64,000 nucleotides of DNA, taken from Nonlabens agnitus. GTDB lineage: Bacteria; Bacteroidota; Bacteroidia; Flavobacteriales; Flavobacteriaceae. The position numbers and the translations under genes are program-made. The stretch covers positions 1,340,501 to 1,404,500 of the forward strand of contig NZ_MQUC01000003.1 of the NCBI RefSeq assembly GCF_002994045.1, given 5' to 3'. The notes under the pieces are model-generated. The model searched no databases, was not told the DNA's origin, and worked only from the letters and a program-made list of their open reading frames with translations. Positions 48,995-58,190 of this stretch are shown here, piece by piece (positions within the stretch are counted from its first letter, which is position 1; the number at the start of each line of letters is the position of its first letter).

Positions 48995-50995
48995 ATGGAT
49001 TTTAAGATAGTATCAGACTTCAAGCCTACTGGCGATCAACCTAGCGCGATCAAAAAACTGGTTACTGGAGTCAAAGCAGAAGAACGTTACCAAACCCTGC
49101 TGGGTGTTACCGGAAGTGGTAAAACTTTTACGGTAGCAAATGTGGTGGAAGAGGTTCAAAAACCAACTTTGGTATTGTGTCACAACAAGACACTGGCCGC
49201 ACAACTCTACTCAGAATTCAAGGCGTTTTTTCCAGAAAATGCGGTGGAGTATTTTGTGTCCTACTACGACTACTATCAGCCAGAAGCGTTCATTCCTACC
49301 AGCGGTACGTACATAGAAAAAGATCTTTCCATTAATGAAGAAATTGAGAAGATGCGACTCTCTACGACTTCTTCCCTATTGTCGGGACGTCGTGATATTA
49401 TCGTAGTAGCATCTGTTTCCTGTCTTTATGGTATTGGAAATCCTGTAGAGTTTCAGAAAAACGTCATACGCCTCAATCAGGATCAAGTCATTGCTCGTAC
49501 AGATCTTTTGAAGCAACTCGTTCAAAGTTTGTATTCCAGAACCACAGCGGAATTTAATCGTGGTAATTTTAGAATCAATGGGGACACCCTAGACGTGTTT
49601 CCCAGTTATGCAGATACGGCGTTTAGAATCCACTTTTTTGGCGATGAAATAGAAGAAATCGAACGCTTCAATCCAACGGATGGTCGGGTTATAGAAAAGT
49701 ATCAAACCATTACCATCTATCCGGCAAACATGTTTGTGACTTCTCCAGATCGTTTGCAGGGCGCGATACACGCGATTCAAGAAGACCTGGTAAAACAAAT
49801 TGACTACTTTAAGGAAATAGGTAAACCACTTGAAGCAAAACGCCTACAGGAGCGAACCGAGTTTGACCTGGAAATGATAAGGGAATTGGGCTATTGTTCT
49901 GGAATTGAAAACTACAGTAGATATCTAGACGGTAGGATGCCAGGAACACGACCCTTCTGTTTGCTAGATTATTTTCCAGATGATTTCCTGATGATCATTG
50001 ATGAAAGCCACGTAAGCGTTCCACAAGTTGGTGCCATGTATGGTGGTGACAGATCCAGAAAGGTGAATTTGGTGGACTATGGATTTAGGTTGCCAGCTGC
50101 TATGGATAATCGACCTCTAAAATTTGAAGAATTTGAGGCCTTGCAAAATCAAGTGATCTACGTGAGTGCCACACCAGCCGATTATGAGCTGGAAAAAAGC
50201 GAAGGAATCGTAGTAGAGCAAATCATACGACCAACTGGCCTGCTGGATCCCATTATAGAAGTACGACCCAGTCAAAATCAAATTGACGACCTGGTTGAAG
50301 AAATAAGATTACGTGAAGAACGTGACGAGCGCGTTCTTGTCACCACGCTTACCAAGCGTATGGCAGAAGAATTGACTAAATACCTTTCCCGAATCAACAT
50401 AAGATGTCGTTACATTCACAGTGATGTCGATACTCTAGAACGTGTGGAGATCATGTCAGATCTACGTAAAGGGATATTTGACGTGTTGATTGGTGTCAAT
50501 CTCTTACGTGAAGGACTAGACTTACCAGAAGTATCTTTAGTTGCCATTCTAGATGCCGATAAGGAAGGTTTTCTAAGAAACAATAGATCATTGACCCAAA
50601 CCATAGGTCGTGCCGCTCGTAACGTGAATGGATTAGCGATTCTATATGCAGATAAGATCACCGAGAGCATGCAAAAAACAATGGATGAAACCGATTACCG
50701 CAGATCCAAACAAATTGAGTACAACACCAAGCACGGATTAACGCCTACGGCGATCAAGAAAACTCTGGATAGTGCACTTTCAGGAAAAACCAAAGCAGTT
50801 TATGCGATCGAAGAAACGTTGAATTTGCAGGCTGCAGAAGAGGAAGCTACCTACATGTCAAAACCACAATTGGAACAAAAGGTAAGAGATACTCGTAAAC
50901 GAATGGAAGCAGCCGCTAAAGAACTGGATTTCATGGAAGCGGCACGTTTGCGAGATCAAATAAAAATGCTTCAAGAAAAAATCTCTGAAATATAA
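48995..50995 (+). CDS. uvrB: excinuclease ABC subunit B
   Basis: A 666-residue helicase-fold protein. Walker A is LGVTGSGKTFTVANV (about residues 37-50), the beta-hairpin is YFVSYYDYYQPEAFIP (about 88-103), DESHVSVPQVGAMYGGD is the DEAD-type motif (about 340), and helicase motif VI is QTIGRAARNVNG. The C-terminal UVR domain with coiled coil is VRDTRKRMEAAAKELDFMEAARLRDQI. It verifies damage handed over by UvrA and recruits UvrC. Length is normal. The gene stands alone with its promoter region overlapping a palindrome copy. Confidence 0.98.
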   Translation: MDFKIVSDFKPTGDQPSAIKKLVTGVKAEERYQTLLGVTGSGKTFTVANVVEEVQKPTLVLCHNKTLAAQLYSEFKAFFPENAVEYFVSYYDYYQPEAFIPTSGTYIEKDLSINEEIEKMRLSTTSSLLSGRRDIIVVASVSCLYGIGNPVEFQKNVIRLNQDQVIARTDLLKQLVQSLYSRTTAEFNRGNFRINGDTLDVFPSYADTAFRIHFFGDEIEEIERFNPTDGRVIEKYQTITIYPANMFVTSPDRLQGAIHAIQEDLVKQIDYFKEIGKPLEAKRLQERTEFDLEMIRELGYCSGIENYSRYLDGRMPGTRPFCLLDYFPDDFLMIIDESHVSVPQVGAMYGGDRSRKVNLVDYGFRLPAAMDNRPLKFEEFEALQNQVIYVSATPADYELEKSEGIVVEQIIRPTGLLDPIIEVRPSQNQIDDLVEEIRLREERDERVLVTTLTKRMAEELTKYLSRINIRCRYIHSDVDTLERVEIMSDLRKGIFDVLIGVNLLREGLDLPEVSLVAILDADKEGFLRNNRSLTQTIGRAARNVNGLAILYADKITESMQKTMDETDYRRSKQIEYNTKHGLTPTAIKKTLDSALSGKTKAVYAIEETLNLQAAEEEATYMSKPQLEQKVRDTRKRMEAAAKELDFMEAARLRDQIKMLQEKISEI

Positions 50996-51015
50996 AAACG
51001 GCCAATTTAGAACAG

Positions 51016-51061
51016 TAATTCAACGATTATATCTATAATTCAACGTTTATTTTAGACGTTG
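51016..51061. promoter_or_regulatory. cluster of CAACG repeats upstream of the secreted protein gene
   Basis: TAATTCAACG occurs at 51016-51025 and again at 51036-51045, exactly 20 bases apart, about two turns of DNA. The second copy also forms an inverted repeat with ACGTTG at 51056-51061. It could be a regulator binding site about 100 bases before the gene; no regulator is known. Confidence 0.35.
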
Positions 51062-51156
51062 TACAAAATAGAACGCCAAGCGTCGCAAACTTGGCCAAAC
51101 ACGTTCAATATCATAGAGATAGAATCTTAACTTCGTTATCTAACATCTTGCTAGCT

Positions 51157-52452
51157 ATGAAGTTAAAATTACTTTTTGTCGTAACCATTATTCTTACGAT
51201 TTCTTTCCATGCAATGGCGCAGGTTGGTATCAATACCATAGAACCCAAAAGTTTATTAGATGTTGTGGTCGATGACCCTGATGCTCCAAAAGCTACAGAC
51301 GGTATACTCATACCTCGCGTTAATGTCCTTCCTTCTGGAATTGAATTTCCAACAATAGAACAAACGGGAATGATCATTTACCTAACCACAATTGATGGCA
51401 GCAACCCTGCTGGTTTTTATTTTTTTAATGGATCGAGTTTTGTCAATGTAAATGATACTGCTTCTGGAGCATTTGTAAACAATGACGCTACTGGAAATCT
51501 AGCTTCTAACACTACCGCTAATATCAGAAGGTCTGGAAATGTAAGTATAGGGGGTTCTTTGAATTCTGGAAGGTTGAACATTGAAATATCAAGCACAGAA
51601 CCTCTCACGGGATTAGCAAGAACAGCATTGAAGTTAGATAATTCTAATTCTTCAACAGCACAAGGTAATACTTATGGTATTGACTCCAACAACGCAACGA
51701 CACCTTCGAGGTCTACGGACCCAACAGATGGTAGTAGAGGTAATAAGGTTGGAATCAGATCCATCGTTACTGCAGCTGGAACTGCAAATCATGTTGGGTT
51801 TTTAAATGAGGTATTCGATAATTCAAGCGCAACGAACGGTGGCAATGTCATTGGTATTGACAACAAAATTGGAAACATCGTTGGAAGTGGACTAGACAAT
51901 TACGGTATACGTTCGATAGTAGGTGATGGCTCAAGTACTGGCAACATTTATGGTGTGTATAGTGAAGTGGTTGGGAGCACTTCTACCAACAAGTATTCCG
52001 GTATATTTATCGGTCCAAATTTTGGAATTCGCAATTCTAATCTCGCTGGAGATGGCTACAACCTACCTACAACAGATGGTCTCAGTGGTCAAGTTCTCAC
52101 TACAAATGGCGCTGGCGTTGCGAGTTGGCAATCCATATCAGAAACTGAAAGATCATCGATTAGAACTATTAATACTGGTACGATTGCAGATACAGATGAT
52201 ACTGTACTAATTACAGGTGACATTTCCATTCCAGAAGCATCTGCAGCTAATTTGGGTAAAAAATACACTATCGCTTTGGGTCTTAATTCCGACAATCTCA
52301 CGATCACCACATCAGGAAATGGGTTCTTTTATCCTGGAAACAGCTCAGTATCATCAACTTTTAATTTGAATAAAAATCCGCTTGAACAACGAAGTGTTAC
52401 AGTACAAAGCGATGGAACAAAATGGGTCATTATCAATCTCATTCGCAATTAA
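51157..52452 (+). CDS. secreted tail-fibre-like or adhesin-like protein of unknown function
   Basis: A 431-residue protein with signal peptide MKLKLLFVVTIILTISFHAMAQ and mature start VGINTIEPKSLLDVVVDD, a motif common in flavobacterial secreted proteins with repetitive beta structure. The body is rich in G, N, S and T with short repeats (GIDSNNATTP, GIDNKIGNIVG, NYGIRSIVGDGSS, NIYGVYSEVVG), like phage tail-fibre or collagen-like shafts. The C-terminus ends in a compact domain (TVQSDGTKWVIINLIRN). No type IX secretion sorting domain is apparent at the end. The ATG of the signal peptide is preferred over an upstream frame extension. Confidence 0.78.
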   Translation: MKLKLLFVVTIILTISFHAMAQVGINTIEPKSLLDVVVDDPDAPKATDGILIPRVNVLPSGIEFPTIEQTGMIIYLTTIDGSNPAGFYFFNGSSFVNVNDTASGAFVNNDATGNLASNTTANIRRSGNVSIGGSLNSGRLNIEISSTEPLTGLARTALKLDNSNSSTAQGNTYGIDSNNATTPSRSTDPTDGSRGNKVGIRSIVTAAGTANHVGFLNEVFDNSSATNGGNVIGIDNKIGNIVGSGLDNYGIRSIVGDGSSTGNIYGVYSEVVGSTSTNKYSGIFIGPNFGIRNSNLAGDGYNLPTTDGLSGQVLTTNGAGVASWQSISETERSSIRTINTGTIADTDDTVLITGDISIPEASAANLGKKYTIALGLNSDNLTITTSGNGFFYPGNSSVSSTFNLNKNPLEQRSVTVQSDGTKWVIINLIRN

Positions 52453-52453
52453 T

Positions 52454-52487
52454 AAAAAATCCCAGCCTAGCGGCTGGGATTTTTTTT
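52454..52487. terminator. bidirectional terminator between the secreted protein gene and hsp20
   Basis: AAAAATCCCAGCC and GGCTGGGATTTTT pair around TAGC, with A and T tracts on both sides. Confidence 0.85.
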
Positions 52488-52522
52488 GCATTCTGCAATT
52501 AACAGGCTAATTCCACAATTTA

Positions 52523-52948
52523 TTACTTCAAAGAAATCATTCTCTTTGGTTGTGGTAATGCTTCTTCTTTTTTGGGAAGTTCAATACTTAGAATTCCGTT
52601 CTCGTAAGATCCTTGGATTTGATCCTGATTCACGGTTTCCGGTAGGTTGAAACTTCTTTTGAAAGAACGCTTTGTGAATTCCTTTCTGGTGAACTGCTCT
52701 GTCTTTTCTTCATTCTCTTCCTCTACCTCAGAAGATATGGTCAAGACATCCTTATCCACTTCAATCGCAACATCTTCCTTAGAAAAACCAGGAATGATCA
52801 TTTCAAGGTGAAAACGCTCGTCGGTTTCTGCGATGTTCACGGCAGGTTGACTTAAGGGTAAAGCAGTACCTCCAGAATAATCGTTGTTAAACATTTCATC
52901 TATTAAAGATGGTAACCAATTGTTTGCTGTTCTATGTGCTAATTTCAT
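52523..52948 (-). CDS. small heat-shock protein Hsp20/alpha-crystallin
   Basis: A 141-residue protein with the alpha-crystallin domain at about residues 35-130: VNIAETDERFHLEMIIPGFSKEDVAIEV, KRSFNLPETVNQDQIQGSYENGILSIELPK (GILxIxLPK motif). The N-terminal arm MKLAHRTANNWLPSLIDEMFNND is typical of the bacterial class with LPS(L/I)xDExF. It prevents aggregation of unfolded proteins without ATP. An upstream frame extension of 12 codons is rejected because the family begins at the chosen ATG. No heat-shock operator was recognised. Confidence 0.94.
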   Translation of the reverse strand: MKLAHRTANNWLPSLIDEMFNNDYSGGTALPLSQPAVNIAETDERFHLEMIIPGFSKEDVAIEVDKDVLTISSEVEEENEEKTEQFTRKEFTKRSFKRSFNLPETVNQDQIQGSYENGILSIELPKKEEALPQPKRMISLK

Positions 52949-53007
52949 AATTGAAAATTTTAGATTAATAATTACACATAGCATTAGTCAAAATAAATAC
53001 CAAAGCA

Positions 53008-53032
53008 AAAAAGCGACACAATGTCGCTTTTT
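53008..53032. terminator. terminator of the TerB-like gene
   Basis: AAAAAGCGACA and TGTCGCTTTTT pair around CAA. The leftward direction, needed by the TerB-like gene, has the T run after the stem. Confidence 0.8.
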
Positions 53033-53057
53033 ATTCTGTATTACACTGTCAAGTTGT

Positions 53058-53465
53058 CTAATTACTCGTCTCAGAATGAATTTCTAGCAATTCGCTAGGC
53101 GGTATCTCACCATGTGGATATTTCTCCATAGTAGATAACAATTTGTTGACCGTCAGGCCGCGTATACCATAACGCAAGGCGATTTCATGTAAAAGTTGTA
53201 GTTCACTATCGTCCACATTACCGTCAATGTGCATCATTAACATCAATCTATGAAAGTGAATGATACGTTTGACAAATTGTTTAGGTGGTTGCACAGGTTC
53301 TTTATCAGGATTGTCCAACATTATGCGCAGTTGTTCTTCATCTACCTCGATACGACTAGCAATCGCCTTTATAAATTCGACTTCTTCCTTTTTAAGATGA
53401 TCATCAGCATGTGCCATTGCAATCAATTCTTTCAGGATATCCGTTTTTTCCTGTATGGTATAAGA
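53058..53465 (-). CDS. TerB-like protein
   Basis: A 135-residue all-helical acidic protein resembling the TerB/DjlA N-terminal fold: ILKELIAMAHADDHLKKEEVEFIKAIASRIEVDEEQL (about residues 10-46) and MLMMHIDGNVDDSELQLLHEIALRYGI (about 77-103). The two DD/DG-containing helix pairs are typical of the metal-binding TerB fold. No other tellurite genes are close, so a resistance role is not implied. It is soluble. Other ATG codons a few residues upstream are possible starts. It is divergent from the DUF2254 gene. Confidence 0.78.
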   Translation of the reverse strand, partial: SYTIQEKTDILKELIAMAHADDHLKKEEVEFIKAIASRIEVDEEQLRIMLDNPDKEPVQPPKQFVKRIIHFHRLMLMMHIDGNVDDSELQLLHEIALRYGIRGLTVNKLLSTMEKYPHGEIPPSELLEIHSETSN

Positions 53466-53551
53466 CATAGCAATCATTGTTTGCGTGAAAATAATCAATC
53501 CTTATGAAATTATTAACCCAGGAGCGCTTCCTACACCTTTAAATTTAACGC

Positions 53552-54835
53552 ATGATTATAATTACTCGACTGCGCTCCTTTTTCAATGTAATTACCAACA
53601 CTATTGCGTTTTATCCTACGCTTTACTCCATTTTAGCAGTTTTTTTTGCATTTGCTATGATGTATGCAGAGTCTAGAGGCGTGTCTGGATTTGTACAAGA
53701 AAATGCTCCAGTTCTAGTAATTAACAATAGGGATACAGCACGCAATCTTTTGACCACCCTTATTGCAGGTGGTCTAAGCATGTTAGTGTTCTCCTTTTCC
53801 ATGGTAATGCTGCTCTTGAGTCAGGCAGCGGCTAATTATTCACCAAGAGTTTTGCCCAGCCTAATCTCCAACAGGAAGCACCAGACAATATTGGGAATAT
53901 TTCTAGCGATGATCCTGTATAACATCATCACCATGATGGGAATCGAACCAGATGGTGATAATTATCAACTACCTGGATTCTCCGTTTTGATAGGTATCAT
54001 TAGCGCTGTGTTTGCATTAGGAGCATTCGTTTACTTCATTCATAGCATATCCACCAGTATCCAGATCAATAACATATTGAAGAATATTTACACGCTTTCG
54101 CGAAAGCGTCTTCAATACGTAGTCGATGAAAAAGATTACGGTCAGGAATTTCCAGATTCATCCGGTTGGTACACCTACCATGCAACCCGAAGTGGTACTA
54201 TGCAAAACATAAGCATTTCTGGTCTGCTCGACCTCGCAAAGCAATGCGATACTAAATTTGATTTGATCGCTACAAAAGGTCTTTATGTTTTTAAAAATCA
54301 AGAGTACATCAAATCAGAAAAAGAACTTACTGATGAGCAGGTAAAGGAATTGGCAAAAAATTTCAATTTCACAGAATCTGAGTTAGTAAGCGACAACTAC
54401 GTCCTGGGATTCAAGCAAATTACAGAGATAGGAATCAAAGCCATGTCACCCGGAATCAACGATCCAGGTACGGCCTTAGACACCATCAATTACCTAACGG
54501 AATTGTTTGCACTACGCATGCAAAAGAGCGATAAAAGCATCGTTTTAGACGAGGATGAAAATCCTATCATCAACCTTAAAACCATCACCTTTAAAGAACT
54601 CATATTTAACGTACTGGCTCCTTTCAGAACCTACTGTAAACACGATGTTACAGTTATGCAAAAATTGCTAGATATGATCGCACATCTATTGCGTATCGAC
54701 CCCATCAATGAGGATTATAAAGAAGTGTTGCACCGTGAAGCTAGCATGATGATACAAGACGCCAATAATTCTATTGAAAATCCTATAGATTTATTGGTAC
54801 TTCAAGGTATTTATGATCGAATGGAGATCGAGTAG
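53552..54835 (+). CDS. DUF2254 membrane protein
   Basis: A 427-residue protein with four TM helices in the first half (about residues 15-38, 68-92, 115-132 and 142-168; SMLVFSFSMVMLLLSQAAANYSPRVLP is characteristic of DUF2254) and a cytoplasmic C-terminal domain with LVSDNYVLGFKQITEIGIKAMSPGINDPGTALD. The function is unknown; the conserved ALSPGINDP-like motif suggests a conserved binding site. A palindrome copy just after TM4 is read in the third frame as LSRKR (IYTLSRKRLQY), adding positive charges on the cytoplasmic side, in line with the positive-inside rule. Its stop is one base from the convergent panB stop. Confidence 0.9.
   Translation: MIIITRLRSFFNVITNTIAFYPTLYSILAVFFAFAMMYAESRGVSGFVQENAPVLVINNRDTARNLLTTLIAGGLSMLVFSFSMVMLLLSQAAANYSPRVLPSLISNRKHQTILGIFLAMILYNIITMMGIEPDGDNYQLPGFSVLIGIISAVFALGAFVYFIHSISTSIQINNILKNIYTLSRKRLQYVVDEKDYGQEFPDSSGWYTYHATRSGTMQNISISGLLDLAKQCDTKFDLIATKGLYVFKNQEYIKSEKELTDEQVKELAKNFNFTESELVSDNYVLGFKQITEIGIKAMSPGINDPGTALDTINYLTELFALRMQKSDKSIVLDEDENPIINLKTITFKELIFNVLAPFRTYCKHDVTVMQKLLDMIAHLLRIDPINEDYKEVLHREASMMIQDANNSIENPIDLLVLQGIYDRMEIE
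54093..54108. repeat. palindrome copy (exact), inside the DUF2254 gene
   Basis: Exact CGCTTTCGCGAAAGCG, the only exact copy here read as LSRKR; it sits just after the last TM helix. Confidence 0.95.
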
Positions 54836-54836
54836 G

Positions 54837-55655
54837 TTAATACTGCTCGCTATCGTTGGGAAAATCAGAGCTCTTCACATCGCTAATGTATTGAGAGACC
54901 GCGCTGCCCATATCTTCATAAAGATTCATATAGCGTCTCAAGAATCTTGGATGAAACTCGTGAGTCATACCAAACATGTCGTGAGAAACCAACACCTGAC
55001 CATCAACGCCACCACCAGCACCTATTCCTATGACAGGAATCGATAGACTTTCAGCGACTTCTTGAGCGAGTTTAGCAGGCACTTTTTCCAGTACTAGCGC
55101 AAAACATCCCAGTTTTTCCAATGCAAGCGCATCATTCTTGAGTTTTTCAGCTTCTTCTTCTTCTTTGGCTCGTACCGTGTAGGTTCCAAATTTATAGATC
55201 GATTGCGGTGTGAGGCCTAAATGCCCCATCACGGGAATTCCAGCGTTTAGAATGCGTTTGATGGATTCCTTGACCTCGCTGCCACCTTCCAGTTTCACTG
55301 TATGACCGCCACTTTCTTTCATGATTCTGATGGCTGATCGCAACGCCTCTTTAGGGTCACTTTGATAACTACCAAAAGGCAAATCCACAACCACCAGCGC
55401 ACGCTCTGTACCACGCACCACGCTGCTTGCGTGATAAATCATCTGGTCCAGTGTGATAGGCAAGGTCGTCTCGTGACCCGCCATTACGTTACTCGCACTA
55501 TCGCCCACAAGAATAACATCCACACCAGCACTATCGATGATTTTGGCCATCGTGAAGTCATAAGCAGTTAACATGCTTATTTTCTGGTGGGTTGCCTTCA
55601 TCTCGGTCAGAGATTTGACGGTAATTCGTTTGTATTCCTTTTTGGCTGTGGACAT
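54837..55655 (-). CDS. panB: 3-methyl-2-oxobutanoate hydroxymethyltransferase
   Basis: A 272-residue enzyme of pantothenate (coenzyme A) synthesis, transferring a hydroxymethyl group from methylene-tetrahydrofolate to ketoisovalerate. Motifs are [28 protein letters not shown] (about residues 25-52, Mg2+-binding Asp), [41 protein letters not shown] and [18 protein letters not shown]. The decameric enzyme is cytoplasmic. It converges on the DUF2254 gene and is divergent from the NTF2-like gene. Its ketoisovalerate substrate links it to ilvE elsewhere in the window. Confidence 0.96.
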   Translation of the reverse strand: MSTAKKEYKRITVKSLTEMKATHQKISMLTAYDFTMAKIIDSAGVDVILVGDSASNVMAGHETTLPITLDQMIYHASSVVRGTERALVVVDLPFGSYQSDPKEALRSAIRIMKESGGHTVKLEGGSEVKESIKRILNAGIPVMGHLGLTPQSIYKFGTYTVRAKEEEEAEKLKNDALALEKLGCFALVLEKVPAKLAQEVAESLSIPVIGIGAGGGVDGQVLVSHDMFGMTHEFHPRFLRRYMNLYEDMGSAVSQYISDVKSSDFPNDSEQY

Positions 55656-55711
55656 ATCTTCGTTTTGTGCTGTAAAAATAGTAATATTAAAAACACTTAA
55701 ATGGAACTATC

Positions 55712-56185
55712 ATGTTGAAACCTGTTCTTGTGCTGGTTGTTTTTCTCGCTTTCGCGAAAGCGAACTCACAACAAGCCACAGCCACCGCATCATCTACCGT
55801 GTTGCTTTACGATCATCCCGCAGGCAAGACCGTGGAATCCTTTTTTCAAAATTTTCATGCACAAGACACTGTTGCATTGAAAAACCAATTCGTCAACGAC
55901 GCTTCCATGCATTCCCTTGCCATCAAAGGAAATGAACGCACCACGAGCGCCTCTGCCGTTAATACATTTTTGAAATCTATTGCATCCATTCCTGCAAACG
56001 TAACTTTTGAAGAGCGCCTTACTTCGCTTAAAACCGTTGCAGATGATCATATCGCCAGCGTTCACACAGATTATGAATTTTATGTGAATGGCAAACTTTC
56101 CCATACCGGTCGTAATGTCTTCACGATGGTATTTGTGAATGATGCGTGGAAGATCACCCAAATCACAGACACAAGGGTCTATTAG
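55712..56185 (+). CDS. secreted NTF2-like (SnoaL/DUF4440-type) protein
   Basis: A 157-residue protein with signal peptide MLKPVLVLVVFLAFAKANSQQ, in which a palindrome copy supplies AFAKA at the cleavage region. The mature part has an NTF2-like layout: GKTVESFFQNFHAQDTVALKNQFVNDASMHSLA (about residues 37-70), then strands DHIASVHTDYEFYVNGKLSHTGRNVFTMVFVNDAWKITQITDTR. Such domains bind small ligands or act as dehydratases; here the function is unknown and it is probably periplasmic. It ends directly against the convergent PH-domain gene. Confidence 0.82.
   Translation: MLKPVLVLVVFLAFAKANSQQATATASSTVLLYDHPAGKTVESFFQNFHAQDTVALKNQFVNDASMHSLAIKGNERTTSASAVNTFLKSIASIPANVTFEERLTSLKTVADDHIASVHTDYEFYVNGKLSHTGRNVFTMVFVNDAWKITQITDTRVY
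55747..55762. repeat. palindrome copy (exact), inside the NTF2-like signal peptide
   Basis: Exact CGCTTTCGCGAAAGCG read as AFAKA, giving the Ala-Lys-Ala cleavage site (FLAFAKANSQQ). Confidence 0.95.
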
Positions 56186-57694
56186 CTACATCCAGTTGCG
56201 TTCTGACAACAGCACCAGATTGTGCAGTTTATTCTTAAGTTGGGTCACCTGCTTCTCATTGAAGTAACGCAACCCTCGAGAACCGGCGGCAGTATGCACG
56301 GTAAAATGGATTTGCCGGCGGCGTTTCAAAAATATACTGCGCCATTTTTCTACCGCTTGGATTTTATAGATGGGAATGAGCATGGTTTTGTGAAAAAGCC
56401 ATCCAGATCGCAGGACGACCAACTCTTCATCAGACTGGATTTGTGTCCTTTTACCATTGCGATACGACACAAAAACCATCCACCCGAAAACCAAAATAGC
56501 CACTGCAGCTAAGGCATAAATTTCCAAGTAAATGGAGATCGCACAGGCCAAAACCAGTGGTAAGGCAACGATGTAAAAAGTCAATCGGGCATGTGAGATG
56601 GCGATGGAGTCCATCTGGCTTGCGTTTGGATCCATTCCATGATCAAAAATCAAATCCTGCAACAGCTCCATCATTTGCGGGCTACAGGCTGGAACTTCTG
56701 CTCCAGTAAGGGAAACTCCCTGCGATTGTGCTTGATGGATTTTGGCCGTTTGATAATTCAACAACCTGCGTAATGGGTTGGTATGAAATTCCAGAATCTG
56801 AATTTTCTGGATGGGAATTTTAATCTCGCGCCTATGAAGCAATCCCATTTCAATTTCAAGATAATCACCGTTGCGCCGCAAAGTGTATCCATAATATTTA
56901 TTGAAAACCAATACGACACTAACAATAACCGATGCGATGATAAAAACGATGGCTGTCATCACGACTAGACTCAAGCTTGCATAACCTACCATGTTTTCCC
57001 ATTCAAAACCCTCAAAGACATTCCCGTAAAAACGCTCTACAAAATCCCTAATATTATACCAGAACCCGAACACAACTCCCAATGCCAGGCCACCACTGCG
57101 CAAATGATTTTGAGTGATTCCTATTTTAAATAAATCAATTATTCCTAGGGATAATAGCTCTCTCCTATTATCAGTTCGTTCTCTTTTAGGAGCATCGATA
57201 TTTTCCTCGGTCAACCCTTCATCAACAACTTCCTGATTTGAGGTTTGTAGACTTTTGTCCTGCAAAAGATTTTTAAAGGATTCTGCAAAATCGCGGCTTA
57301 GTCCAGGTATTTCTAGCTCCTTAGCTTTAGAGCCAGCGGTCTCTACTTCTACTGCTACCAATTGTAAAATGCGTTGGACCAAGTTTTGGGTAATGTTGAC
57401 AGATTGGATACGTTCTAGCGGAATGGCCTTGCGTTCTTTATTCAGGACTCCTTTTTGAATAATCAACTCATCGCCTTCTACATAAAAAGTGAAAAAATAA
57501 TAACTAAGCAGTGGCGAGAGTAATCCTAGAATAACCACCAGCGCCGTAAGGCCTATGACAATCCTATAATCACCAAAGTTATTGATCCCAAATGCGGAGT
57601 ATAACGCAACGGCTATTAATGCTTTTACATTCTTGAAAACATATAATAATATGCTCTTGCGGCTTTGTCTCCTAGGTTCGCTTAGATCAAGCAT
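56186..57694 (-). CDS. membrane protein with repeated bacterial PH domains, YdbT-like
   Basis: A 502-residue protein with several TM helices and three bPH2 (DUF304) domains. Each shows a similar core: QKGVLNKERKAIPLERIQSVNI (about residues 80-101), MGLLHRREIKIPIQKIQILEFHTNPLRRLLNY (about 285-316) and RSGWLFHKTMLIPIYKIQAVEKWRSIFLKRRRQIHFTVHTAAG (about 425-467). This layout matches B. subtilis YdbT, linked there to resistance to membrane-active peptides. It overlaps the smaller PH gene by 8 bases. The role in this organism is inferred from family only. Confidence 0.87.
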   Translation of the reverse strand: MLDLSEPRRQSRKSILLYVFKNVKALIAVALYSAFGINNFGDYRIVIGLTALVVILGLLSPLLSYYFFTFYVEGDELIIQKGVLNKERKAIPLERIQSVNITQNLVQRILQLVAVEVETAGSKAKELEIPGLSRDFAESFKNLLQDKSLQTSNQEVVDEGLTEENIDAPKRERTDNRRELLSLGIIDLFKIGITQNHLRSGGLALGVVFGFWYNIRDFVERFYGNVFEGFEWENMVGYASLSLVVMTAIVFIIASVIVSVVLVFNKYYGYTLRRNGDYLEIEMGLLHRREIKIPIQKIQILEFHTNPLRRLLNYQTAKIHQAQSQGVSLTGAEVPACSPQMMELLQDLIFDHGMDPNASQMDSIAISHARLTFYIVALPLVLACAISIYLEIYALAAVAILVFGWMVFVSYRNGKRTQIQSDEELVVLRSGWLFHKTMLIPIYKIQAVEKWRSIFLKRRRQIHFTVHTAAGSRGLRYFNEKQVTQLKNKLHNLVLLSERNWM

Positions 57695-58190
57695 GCATGG
57701 CTGTCTTATGAGAGATAAATTCTTTGAGCTTTTTGGCGTCTTCTGGATCTAACCCAGAAAGACTAAGGTCTGAAGAACTACCACCAGCCGTATAAATCTC
57801 CAATTCACAAAGATTGAACAATCGGTCAATGGGACCATCTTTGATCTCTGTATGTTGGATCCTATTAAAAGGCACTGTAGTCTCGTGATGAAAGATCCAT
57901 CCATGTCTATAGGTAATGTCCAGTTCTCTTAAAATATAACCGCGCACAAAATACTCTTTGTAAGAAAGGAATAAAGCCAGCACCAACAATACCAACCATA
58001 CAGGAATGACTGACCACGTAAACCATGGCTCATCAAGAATAAAAATAAAGGTGATGGCAGCAATCAACAAGGGAACAAAAACGATAAGCTTTGCAATCAA
58101 TTTTTTGTTTAGAAAACGTTTGGGATGCTTCTTAAACTCTGATGTTTCTAATGGCGGTAGCTCTGCTGGATAAATTTGATCGTTTGTCAT
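57687..58190 (-). CDS. PH-domain membrane protein, YdbS-like
   Basis: A 167-residue protein with two TM helices (about residues 33-52 and 58-76) and one bPH2 domain (about 80-155, RGYILRELDITYRHGWIFHHETTVPFNRIQHTEIKDGPIDRLFNLCELEIYTAGG). With the following three-domain PH gene it forms the YdbS-YdbT pair. Its start overlaps the MazG-like stop by 4 bases. Confidence 0.87.
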   Translation of the reverse strand: MTNDQIYPAELPPLETSEFKKHPKRFLNKKLIAKLIVFVPLLIAAITFIFILDEPWFTWSVIPVWLVLLVLALFLSYKEYFVRGYILRELDITYRHGWIFHHETTVPFNRIQHTEIKDGPIDRLFNLCELEIYTAGGSSSDLSLSGLDPEDAKKLKEFISHKTAMHA

